Origin: CATOSP01 sp965205385 | Lineage (GTDB): Bacteria; Chloroflexota; Dehalococcoidia; Lucifugimonadales; UBA3495 | Assembly (NCBI GenBank): GCA_965205385.1 | Contig: CBDBGS010000008.1 | Span: forward strand, 1,116,001 to 1,180,000 | Reading direction: 5' to 3' | Length of the DNA: 64,000 nt | Shown: in pieces, positions 57,940 through 64,000 of the stretch | Layout of the letters: each line of letters starts with the position of its first letter | How positions within the stretch are numbered: position 1 is the first letter of the stretch | The notes under the pieces: generated by a model | What the model saw: the letters and a program-made list of their open reading frames with translations, nothing else | Told to the model about the DNA's origin: nothing | Database searches by the model: none | Made by a program: the position numbers and the translations under genes

Positions 57940-59640
57940 ATGACCTCCGACGACTCCGCCGGTCCCTCCGACTTCATACACGGGATCATAGCCGATCACA
58001 TGGCCAGCAACAGGTTTGGCGGCCGAATGGTGACCCGCTTTCCACCTGAACCGAACGGATACCTGCACATTGGCCACGCCAAGGCCATCTCCATTGACTT
58101 CGGTATCGCCTCGGAGCATGACGGAGGCAGGTGCCACCTGCGTTTCGACGACACGAATCCCAGCAGGGAGGACACGGAGTACGTCGAGTCAATCATGGAA
58201 GACATCCGGTGGTTGGGCTGGGACTGGGGAGACCACCTCTACTATGCGTCGGACTACTTCGACCAGCTTTACGAATTCGCCGTGGCCCTCATACGCAAGG
58301 GCAAGGCGTATGTTTGTGACCTTTCGGCCCAGGAAATGCGGGAATTCCGGGGCACGCTGACGGAACCCGGCAAGAACAGCCCGTACCGCGACCGGCCGTT
58401 GGAAGAGAACCTGGACCTGTTCGAGCGAATGCGAGCCGGGGAATACGTGGACGGCGAGTGCGTGTTGCGGGCGAAGATAGACATGGCCTCGCCAAATTTG
58501 AACATGCGGGACCCGGTGCTTTACCGTATCCTGCATGAGTCGCACCACCGCACCGGTGACAAGTGGTGCATATACCCCACCTACGACTTCGCCCATGGTC
58601 AGTCTGATTCCATCGAGGGAATCACACACTCGATCTGTACCCTGGAATTTGAGGACCACCGGCCGCTTTACGATTGGTTCCTAGACGAACTCGACATTTA
58701 TCATCCCCAGCAGATCGAGTTCGCGCGGTTGAACGTCAGCCATACCGTTGTCAGCAAGCGAAGGCTGCTTCAGTTGGTGCAAGAAGGGCATGTTTCGGGT
58801 TGGGACGATCCCCGCATGCCCACCCTGTCAGCCATGCGAAGGCGCGGCTACACTCCGGAATCGATTCGCAATTTCGTGGACGGTACCGGAATAGTCAAGC
58901 GGAACAGCTTGGTGGACCTGGGACAGTTGGAGAACAGTGTCCGGGAGGACTTGAACCGCCGGGCGCCCAGGGTGATGGCGGTCTTAAACCCGTTGCGTGT
59001 CGTAATCGACAACTATCCAGAAGGTGAGACAGAGGAATTCGAGGCCGCCAACAACCCCGAGGACGCCTCCATGGGCAGCCGTAGAGTTCCCTTCTCCAGG
59101 GTGCTGTACATCGAGAAGGACGACTTTCGAGAAGACCCTCCGAGAAGGTTCTTCCGGTTGGCGCCCGGACGGGAAGCAAGGCTGCGCTACGGCTGTTACA
59201 TCACCTGCACCGACGTCGTCAAAGACGAGGACACCGGCGAGGTGGTGGAGCTACGTTGCACGTTCGACCCCGAGTCGCGCGGCGGGTCATCCCCCGACGG
59301 CCGCAGAGTCAGGGCCACGCTGCATTGGGTTTCCGCCGCTCACGCGTTGGACGCCGAGGTACGGCTCTACGACACGCTTTTCAAGTCACCGGTCCCCGGC
59401 AGCGATGATAGCGGGGGCGACTTCAAGGCTGACCTCAACCCCAATTCGCTGGAAGCCTTGACGGGCTGCAAGGTCGAACCCAGCCTGGCCGGTTCCGAAC
59501 CCGGCAGCCGGTACCAATTTGAAAGGCAGGGTTACTTCTGCGTGGACTCGGTGGATTCAGCGCCCGGCAAGCTCGTGTTCAACCGTACAGTGCCCCTCCG
59601 CGATAGCTGGGCCAGGATCGAGCAGGCCCAGCGGCAATAG
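57940..59640 (+). CDS. glnS: Glutaminyl-tRNA synthetase
   Basis: A 566-residue GlnRS: TRFPPEPNGYLHIGHAKA (HIGH), RFDDTNPSREDTEY, CIYPTYDFAHGQSDSIEGI, LNVSHTVVSKRRLLQLVQEG (KMSKS-like VVSKR), and the C-terminal anticodon-binding beta barrels (GREARLRYGCYITCTDVVKD). No YqeY-like tail. GlnRS is absent from many bacteria that use GatCAB; its presence next to gltX is informative. Start ATG 57940 with GAGGTAAGGA upstream. Confidence 0.96.
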   Translation: MTSDDSAGPSDFIHGIIADHMASNRFGGRMVTRFPPEPNGYLHIGHAKAISIDFGIASEHDGGRCHLRFDDTNPSREDTEYVESIMEDIRWLGWDWGDHLYYASDYFDQLYEFAVALIRKGKAYVCDLSAQEMREFRGTLTEPGKNSPYRDRPLEENLDLFERMRAGEYVDGECVLRAKIDMASPNLNMRDPVLYRILHESHHRTGDKWCIYPTYDFAHGQSDSIEGITHSICTLEFEDHRPLYDWFLDELDIYHPQQIEFARLNVSHTVVSKRRLLQLVQEGHVSGWDDPRMPTLSAMRRRGYTPESIRNFVDGTGIVKRNSLVDLGQLENSVREDLNRRAPRVMAVLNPLRVVIDNYPEGETEEFEAANNPEDASMGSRRVPFSRVLYIEKDDFREDPPRRFFRLAPGREARLRYGCYITCTDVVKDEDTGEVVELRCTFDPESRGGSSPDGRRVRATLHWVSAAHALDAEVRLYDTLFKSPVPGSDDSGGDFKADLNPNSLEALTGCKVEPSLAGSEPGSRYQFERQGYFCVDSVDSAPGKLVFNRTVPLRDSWARIEQAQRQ

Positions 59641-59682
59641 CGGGTGGGGGGCCGACCGCCATTTCCGCTATTGCCAAGGTCA

Positions 59683-59787
59683 TCACCCCGACTTCTTCCC
59701 TCCGTCGCCCTCTTTCCGTGGGACCAGATTATCGGCATTGAAGGGGCTGTCGTAGTAGATAAGATTTGGTAACTGTTCAGACTTCAT
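59683..59787 (-). CDS. Possible 34-residue small protein
   Basis: An open frame from the ATG at 59787, MKSEQLPNLIYYDSPFNADN and then LVPRKEGDGGKKSG, ending in TGA. AGGAAGG stands five bases upstream, a better ribosome-binding site than many real genes here have. It lies antisense to nothing, just after glnS. It could be a real small protein or a fragment of a lost gene. Confidence 0.35.
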   Translation of the reverse strand: MKSEQLPNLIYYDSPFNADNLVPRKEGDGGKKSG

Positions 59788-59810
59788 GTGTCCTTCCTAC
59801 CGCCAGCCCG

Positions 59811-60035
59811 TCATTCCGGGCTTGACCCGGAATCCAGGAACCTTCGCAACCAGCAACGGTCACTGTCATTAGCATTTCTGGATTCCCGCCTTCGGAGACC
59901 TTTGCGTAACCTTCCGTGATTCCGGCGAAAGCGAGAATCCGGAGTGTGCCCAGATACGGGGGACGCCCTCACCCTAACCTTCTCCCGGAGGGAGAGGGGA
60001 TTATTCAAAGGTCTCCCTGCGCGGGAATGACTGGT
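59811..60035. repeat. Dispersed REP-type repeat cluster, copy B
   Basis: Contains ATTCCGGG-CTTGA-CCCGGAAT (59813-59833) and, from about 59943 to 60026, the block shared with 45385-45468 (GTGCCCAGATACGG to GGTCTCCCTGCGCGGG). TCTCCCGGAGGGAGA is again in the middle. The cluster fills part of the 855-base gap after glnS. It has no CAGGGCAATCGCATC end, so these repeats are not restricted to the MITE-like element. Confidence 0.75.
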
Positions 60036-60182
60036 CGCGGCTGAGGGACATCGTTCGAGAATCATCATGGAGATGCCCGATGTGGGATTCAGCCAATCCG
60101 CGTCATCGAGTCTGAACAGCTACGATATTTGCTATTATGTAGAGTAATTTTGTTATTCGTATAAAATTGGTCTTAAAATATC

Positions 60183-60211
60183 TTGACAAGCTTCGACTTC
60201 AATCGTTTACT
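60183..60211 (+). promoter_or_regulatory. Promoter of the metallo-hydrolase gene
   Basis: TTGACA (60183-60188) and TTTACT (60206-60211) with 17 bases between them, in an AT-rich stretch unlike the rest of the window. Predicts a leader of about 280 bases. Confidence 0.55.
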
Positions 60212-60224
60212 CTTTATAACAGTT

Positions 60225-60333
60225 GGGTTGGAGGGGGAGACCAGCCCTGAGTCTTGACTGACGAGGAGGTGACTACGAGCGCCAAGTGCGCTGAACAACT
60301 AGGGACCATCGGTATCCGAGTTGACTCTAACCC
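60225..60333 (+). ncRNA. Candidate structured leader RNA upstream of the metallo-hydrolase
   Basis: GGGTTGGAG (60225-60233) can pair with CTCTAACCC (60325-60333) over nine pairs with one G-U, closing about 90 bases. Inside, AGCGC-CAAGT-GCGCT (60278-60292) and TCGG-TAT-CCGA (about 60310-60319) form hairpins, and CCCT (60245-60248) can pair with AGGG (60301-60304). It begins just after the promoter. I could not match it to a known riboswitch. A regulatory RNA is one reading; chance pairing is another. Confidence 0.35.
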
Positions 60334-60460
60334 CGATCGTAGTGTCCTCTGACAAAAAGGCCCACCTGTGGTCTGGTTTCTTGGAATCCCCAATTTATTT
60401 AGTCATCGTCATTCAGTTCTTTATTTACTCAGGAGGACGGCTTCGAGGGGGGAGCGAGTT

Positions 60461-60493
60461 ATGAACAAAATTCGCAGAAGGGTTTGGGTGTAA
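60461..60493 (+). CDS. Possible 10-residue leader peptide
   Basis: ATG at 60461 to TAA at 60491-60493 encodes MNKIRRRVWV. GAGGGGGGAG lies about eight bases upstream, a strong ribosome-binding site, while the hydrolase start three bases after this stop has only a poorly placed AGAAGGG. Ribosomes may therefore translate this peptide and restart at the hydrolase. Confidence 0.4.
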   Translation: MNKIRRRVWV

Positions 60494-60495
60494 AG

Positions 60496-61329
60496 ATGAT
60501 GTCGACAGCAGTTAAGGTGATAAGCGATGGTGTAATTAAACTAGATGGAGGCTCCATGTTTGGCCAGGTGCCCAAGGTAGCCTGGGAAAACAACGTGGTC
60601 ACCGATCGAAAGAACCGGATGACCCTGGGCCTCAACTGCCTGCTGCTCCAGGTCTGCGGGCAGAATATCCTGGTAGACACCGGCGTAGGTTCCAAGGAAG
60701 CGGACACCAATGACAGAGAGCAGTTGGGCTTGGTGCCCAGCCGGCTCCTGAGAGGGCTCAAGGGTCTCGGTCTAGGCCCCAAGGACATTCACGCGGTAAT
60801 ACTTTCTCATCTTCATTTCGACCACAGCGGTGGATGCACAAGACTGGACAGGGCCGGAAACCTGGTGGCCACATTCCCCAAGGCCCAATATTACGTGCAG
60901 CAAGCCTGTTGGGACGAAGCGTGCAATCCCAACGAACGGTGCCACGTTAACCACCGCGCTGACAATTTCCTTCCCATCGAAGAGCGCGGCCAACTGGAAA
61001 TGCTGGACGGGGACTCCGAGATCCTGCCAGGCCTGAACGTAGTGGTTACCGATGGCCACGCCAAGGGACACCAGATGGTCATGTTCAACCACGGCGGGGA
61101 GCGCATAGTGTTCCTAGGGGACATCGTGCCAACTCCGCACCATCTCAATTTGGCCGTGATCTCAGCCTTTGACCGCTCCCCGGAGACGACTCTGGAGCAG
61201 AAACGAGACCTCTTAACCCAGGCGGAGAAGCAGGGCTGGTTGCTCGTGTTTTCCCACGGGCATGACGTCCGCGCCGGATACCTGGAGCGAAAGGGGGACA
61301 TGGGTTACCTTAGACCCGTGGACCTCTAG
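60496..61329 (+). CDS. MBL-fold metallo-hydrolase (quorum-quenching lactonase-like)
   Basis: A 277-residue metallo-beta-lactamase fold enzyme: ILVDTGVGSKEADT, the metal motif LSHLHFDHSGG (HxHxDH), VVTDGHAKGHQMVMF, VFLGDIVPTPHH and LVFSHGHDVRAGYLE. The arrangement resembles AHL lactonase and related hydrolases; substrate is unproven. ATG 60496 is taken as start; ATG 60499 and TTG 60484 are possible. It follows a long leader that has a possible structured RNA and a 10-codon peptide. Its gene is monocistronic and converges on mtaB. Confidence 0.85.
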   Translation: MMSTAVKVISDGVIKLDGGSMFGQVPKVAWENNVVTDRKNRMTLGLNCLLLQVCGQNILVDTGVGSKEADTNDREQLGLVPSRLLRGLKGLGLGPKDIHAVILSHLHFDHSGGCTRLDRAGNLVATFPKAQYYVQQACWDEACNPNERCHVNHRADNFLPIEERGQLEMLDGDSEILPGLNVVVTDGHAKGHQMVMFNHGGERIVFLGDIVPTPHHLNLAVISAFDRSPETTLEQKRDLLTQAEKQGWLLVFSHGHDVRAGYLERKGDMGYLRPVDL

Positions 61330-61474
61330 GCTTCTGGGGCGTTTGGCCCAGGACTAATCCCCGAAAATATTGCCGGCAGCCGCACGGTCACCTGGAAAAG
61401 ACCGAGTGGCTGCCGCTGTTTAGTCTCAAGACCTGGGGCTCCCTGCCTGTGGCATGAGATTAATCCGGGGGCCT

Positions 61475-62833
61475 CTATCCTGCGACCTCTACGGAAACTA
61501 CTTCTCCGTCCAGGGATGTGAGCTTGGCCTGCGTGATGCGGTCCCGTAGGTTATGGCCGCTAACGGTATTCACTCGGATGTAGTTGTCCGTCAGGCCCCA
61601 CCAGACTTCCCCGTATTCCCCGCGCCCGGAGGACTCCCAGAGCGCGGGACGTACCTTCCCCAATTGACCGAGGCGAAACTCCGTGGCTCCACGCCTGGCG
61701 ACCTCTAGCATCTCGGCGGTCCGCTCTTTCTTGACCTGGGGCGGAGTGTCGTCGTTCAAGTAAGCCGCGCTGGTGCCGGGGCGCGCGGAGAAGGGAAACA
61801 CGTGCATGTCGCCGAACCGCATTTGCTCGGCGAAGTCGCGGCTTGCCTGAAATTCGGACCCGTCCTCTCCTGGGAACCCTACGATCACGTCGGTCGTGAT
61901 TCCCGCGTCCGGCATCCTGTCCAGAATTGAGTCCAGAGTCTTAGCGAACTGTGCTGTGGTATAGCGGCGGCGCATGGCCAACAACACGGGATCGCTTCCG
62001 CATTGGAGGGGCACGTGAAAGTGCGGGCATAAACGCTCGTCCCGCCAGAGGTCCAGGAGAGCAGGGCTTATCTCCTGGGCCTGAAGCGAGGACACCCTGA
62101 TCCGGGGGATACTCGTTTCCCTCAGTAACCGCTCAAGAAGTCCAGGTAGAGTCATACCAGGGATGTCGAAGCCGTAAGTGCCCAACTGGGTGCCGGTCAG
62201 GACTACTTCCTGGACGCCCTGGCCGCTGCGGTCGTTTATCTGCTGGACCAACGTCTCCGGCGGAATGCTCCGTTCCCGGCCCCGCACCTTGGGCACAATG
62301 CAGTAGGCGCAGACCTGGTTGCATCCCTCTTGTATCTTGACCATTGCCCGATTGCGCGTGACCGACGGCAACGGCTGGGGGATTGTGGGCTGGGATTCCC
62401 GGGGCGCGTGGTCAGGAAAGGAGACTGGGATGAGCTGGCCCGGGCCAGTGCCCCCGAGGGCCTGGGCTACGAGCGACGGAATCCGCTCTTTCTCGGTGTT
62501 GCCTGCCACCAGCCCGACACCTTCGACTCGCAACAATTCTTCCCTGTCCCTTTGGGCATAGCAACCGGTTGCCACGATCAACGCGCCAGGGTTGGAACGG
62601 TGGGCTTTGCGGAGGGCTTGCCGGGCCTTGGAGTCGGCGGTACGAGTCACTGTGCAGGTGTTGAGCACGAATACGTCAGCCGGAGAACCGACATCCACTA
62701 CCCGGTAGCCAGCCTCCGCGAACCGCCGGGCGAGTTGATCGCTGTCTGCCTGGTTCAGCTTGCAACCGTGGGTCTGTATGACCACAGTGGGCCCGGTCAT
62801 CTCCCGGGGGACCGTCACGTTGGCGCTACTCAT
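61475..62833 (-). CDS. mtaB: tRNA t6A37 methylthiotransferase (MtaB-type radical SAM)
   Basis: A 452-residue radical SAM methylthiotransferase. N-terminal cluster cysteines in THGCKLNQADSDQLARRF, VLNTCTVT and VATGCYAQ; radical SAM CNQVCAYC; then VVLTGTQLGTYG and VIVGFPGED. THGCK-LNQ is the MtaB rather than MiaB form, so ms2t6A formation is likely. The short C-terminal TRAM domain is present. ATG 62833 overlaps the upstream gene by eight bases; an ATG further in (62800) is the alternative. Confidence 0.9.
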   Translation of the reverse strand: MSSANVTVPREMTGPTVVIQTHGCKLNQADSDQLARRFAEAGYRVVDVGSPADVFVLNTCTVTRTADSKARQALRKAHRSNPGALIVATGCYAQRDREELLRVEGVGLVAGNTEKERIPSLVAQALGGTGPGQLIPVSFPDHAPRESQPTIPQPLPSVTRNRAMVKIQEGCNQVCAYCIVPKVRGRERSIPPETLVQQINDRSGQGVQEVVLTGTQLGTYGFDIPGMTLPGLLERLLRETSIPRIRVSSLQAQEISPALLDLWRDERLCPHFHVPLQCGSDPVLLAMRRRYTTAQFAKTLDSILDRMPDAGITTDVIVGFPGEDGSEFQASRDFAEQMRFGDMHVFPFSARPGTSAAYLNDDTPPQVKKERTAEMLEVARRGATEFRLGQLGKVRPALWESSGRGEYGEVWWGLTDNYIRVNTVSGHNLRDRITQAKLTSLDGEVVSVEVAG

Positions 62834-63212
62834 CGACCCGGACCATATCCCACAAAAGTTCAACCGCGTTGGTGATGTCTTCTAAGATGGGGTATAGCCG
62901 GTCTACTCTGGCGCGGGAGTCTCTAACCCCTTGTACGATCTCGCCGTAGGAGTGAAGGCGGTCAAACCCGTTGCGGAGCCGCCGGTCTCGGCTCTCTTCG
63001 CCCAACTCCGAGGCAAAGGCCCTGACTGCCTCGTCACCTTCCAGCTCCAGCCCACGAGCCAGGGCAACGCCCTTGATTGCCTGTGTCAGGCTGCCCCAGA
63101 GCAGGTCTTCCGCCCTGCTCCAGCGCCCGGTGCGAGTGTGGTCCAGGGCGTCGCCCAGCAAGCGTAAACTCTGGGACCGATAGCGCCGGATCCTCCGCGT
63201 GTCGATGGCCAA
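62826..63212 (-). CDS. PaREP1/HEPN-like helical protein
   Basis: A 128-residue all-helical protein: YRSQSLRLLGDALDHTRTG, WSRAEDLLWGSLTQAIKGVA, LRNGFDRLHSYGEIVQGV, VDRLYPILEDITNAVELLW. The A-DLLWGS-QAIKG segment resembles the PaREP1 family, otherwise mostly archaeal, and HEPN-like folds. No RxxxxH nuclease motif is clear. AAAGGATAG stands upstream of the ATG. It overlaps mtaB and probably shares its mRNA. Function unknown. Confidence 0.6.
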   Translation of the reverse strand: MAIDTRRIRRYRSQSLRLLGDALDHTRTGRWSRAEDLLWGSLTQAIKGVALARGLELEGDEAVRAFASELGEESRDRRLRNGFDRLHSYGEIVQGVRDSRARVDRLYPILEDITNAVELLWDMVRVDE

Positions 63213-63295
63213 ATTTCTATCCTTTCCCGGCTCTCCCTTTCCCGGCTCTCGTGGAGTTCATTTTAACACCCGGTCTAGCTTCCGGCCGCTTGGTG

Positions 63296-64000
63296 CTAGC
63301 CCCTTTCATTGTCCAGACCATGAGGGGTTACTTGGAATGGGGGAGCCAGATTGGGGATAGGCACTTCTATCACGGCCGGGCGGTCTGCCCGGAGGGCCGT
63401 GCGCAGCGCGTCGCCCAGACCCTGGTGGTTGTCTAGTTTGATGCCCAAGGCGCCGTAGACCTCCGCGAGTTGGGCGAAGTCAGGGTTGTGCAGCCGAGTC
63501 CCGATGACCCTGCCGCCGAACCGCCTCTGTTGGTCGTGGTGGGACGCGCCCAGCATTTCGTTGTTGAAGACCAGTGTGACCACGTTGATCCCTTCCTGAA
63601 CGGCGGTGCCCAACTCTCCCGACGCATAACCGAACCCTCCGTCACCCGTGGTCGCCACAACTTGCTTGTCCGGGTTGCCCACCTTGGCGCCCAGGGCGGT
63701 AGGGAAGGCATAGCCAAGCGTCGCGAAGTAGGACGAGGTCAGGTAGGTGCGGGGCTTCAAGACGGGGTAGGCAAGATGGCTCCAGTAGCCTATGTCAGTG
63801 GTGCCGGCCACCATGATCGCGTCGTCCTCCAGTTCCCGCCGGATTGACTCGATGATTTCCACCTGGAGCGGGGCCAATTCCCGGATTTCCCGGTCCGCCT
63901 GCTGCCGGATGGCGGTCGTCTCTGCCGTGGTCCACTCGCTGGCGTGGGTTTTGCCGCCCAGCTCTTCCAGAAGGGCGCGCACCCCCAGCTTGCCGTCTGC
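63296..64000 (-). CDS. TPP-dependent enzyme, C-terminal part (runs off right edge)
   Basis: The last 234 residues of an acetolactate synthase-like TPP enzyme. The TPP/Mg motif is TTGDGGFGYASGELGTAVQE to VTLVFNN (GDG-x~26-N), preceded by YLTSSYFATLGYAFPTALGA, and it ends APPFQVTPHGL. The frame is open through 64000; a GTG at 63982 is only an internal codon (ADGKLGV lies upstream). Which member it is (acetolactate synthase, oxalyl-CoA or benzoylformate decarboxylase-like) cannot be told without the N-terminal half. Confidence 0.85.
   Translation of the reverse strand, partial: ADGKLGVRALLEELGGKTHASEWTTAETTAIRQQADREIRELAPLQVEIIESIRRELEDDAIMVAGTTDIGYWSHLAYPVLKPRTYLTSSYFATLGYAFPTALGAKVGNPDKQVVATTGDGGFGYASGELGTAVQEGINVVTLVFNNEMLGASHHDQQRRFGGRVIGTRLHNPDFAQLAEVYGALGIKLDNHQGLGDALRTALRADRPAVIEVPIPNLAPPFQVTPHGLDNERG

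Noticed and set aside
60250..60280. Mini-ykkC (guanidine-II) riboswitch suggested by two ACGAG sequences
   Set aside because: The required flanking stems do not form around the two ACGAG loops.
60273..60353. Small frame starting at a GTG after GAGGAG in the leader
   Set aside because: The GTG directly abuts the Shine-Dalgarno-like sequence, which is too close for initiation.
1..64000. tRNA, rRNA, tmRNA, RNase P RNA and CRISPR arrays
   Set aside because: I looked for T-loop signatures, RNase P core sequence and regularly spaced repeats and found none; a covariance-model scan would settle this.

Overview
The window looks like chromosome of a free-living bacterium of the phylum Chloroflexota, most likely the Dehalococcoidia/SAR202 part of it. 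This is an inference from gene content: luciferase-like flavin oxidoreductases, a thiolase relative without its cysteine, DUF362, PIG-L, NIPSNAP and CitE-like proteins, a DUF3090/SCO1664 pair, archaeal-flavoured small families (translin, PaREP1-like, P. furiosus-type dUTPase), a separate GlnRS, and many GTG/TTG starts. Base composition is GC-rich by eye; I did not compute it. I see no rRNA, tRNA or CRISPR. Two one-base frameshifts could be real decay or assembly errors.

Layout. 1-3.6 kb (minus): start of nusA, then cysM, a MoeB-type adenylyltransferase and an Rrf2 regulator, which together suggest cysteine synthesis from a thiocarboxylated carrier protein. 3.8-9.7 kb (plus): membrane and prenyl-transfer genes, DUF362, a YchF-like GTPase and LarC. 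9.7-12.6 kb (minus): SCO1664, DUF3090 and ComM. An intact IS1182-type element sits directly upstream of comM (12.59-14.45 kb). 14.6-17.7 kb (minus): a coupled operon of two FmdB zinc ribbons (one frameshifted), thiE, a translin homologue and an RNase Z-like hydrolase. 17.9-23.6 kb (plus): polA, a retropepsin-like protein, NIPSNAP, CitE-like, folB, rpmB. 23.6-26.9 kb (minus): a sugar-isomerase-like barrel, a second retropepsin-like protein, argH, rpe. 27-30.3 kb (plus): PCD, a luciferase-like oxidoreductase and two methyltransferases, one broken by a frameshift. 30.4-38.4 kb (minus): PIG-L, aldehyde dehydrogenase, an unknown protein, uvrC, Xer recombinase and a thiolase relative. 38.6-39.8 kb (plus): EVE and SRPBCC proteins. 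39.9-45.1 kb (minus): queG, dUTPase, groEL, folK, folP. 45.6-49.7 kb (plus): carboxyltransferase, luciferase-like protein, rarA.

At 49.7-51.4 kb an IS630-type element has cut a GIY-YIG gene in two at a TA; removing the element restores a 150-codon frame. 51.4-53.6 kb (minus): isochorismatase-like, DUF2442, DUF4160, threonine aldolase. 53.8-61.3 kb (plus): hydrolase, lspA with an added zinc ribbon, rluD, gltX, glnS, and a metallo-hydrolase behind a long, possibly structured leader. 61.5 kb to the end (minus): mtaB, a PaREP1-like protein and a partial TPP enzyme.

The most notable non-coding finding is a small non-autonomous element family: terminal inverted repeats beginning CAGGGCAATCGCATC and roughly 10-base target duplications. 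One copy (56038-56340) has replaced the end of rluD; a second copy (45218-45555) carries palindromic repeat clusters. Short tandem duplications overlap stop codons at two gene junctions. I found no convincing new multi-gene system; the translin/RNase Z-like operon and the metallo-hydrolase leader are the best candidates for something undescribed.
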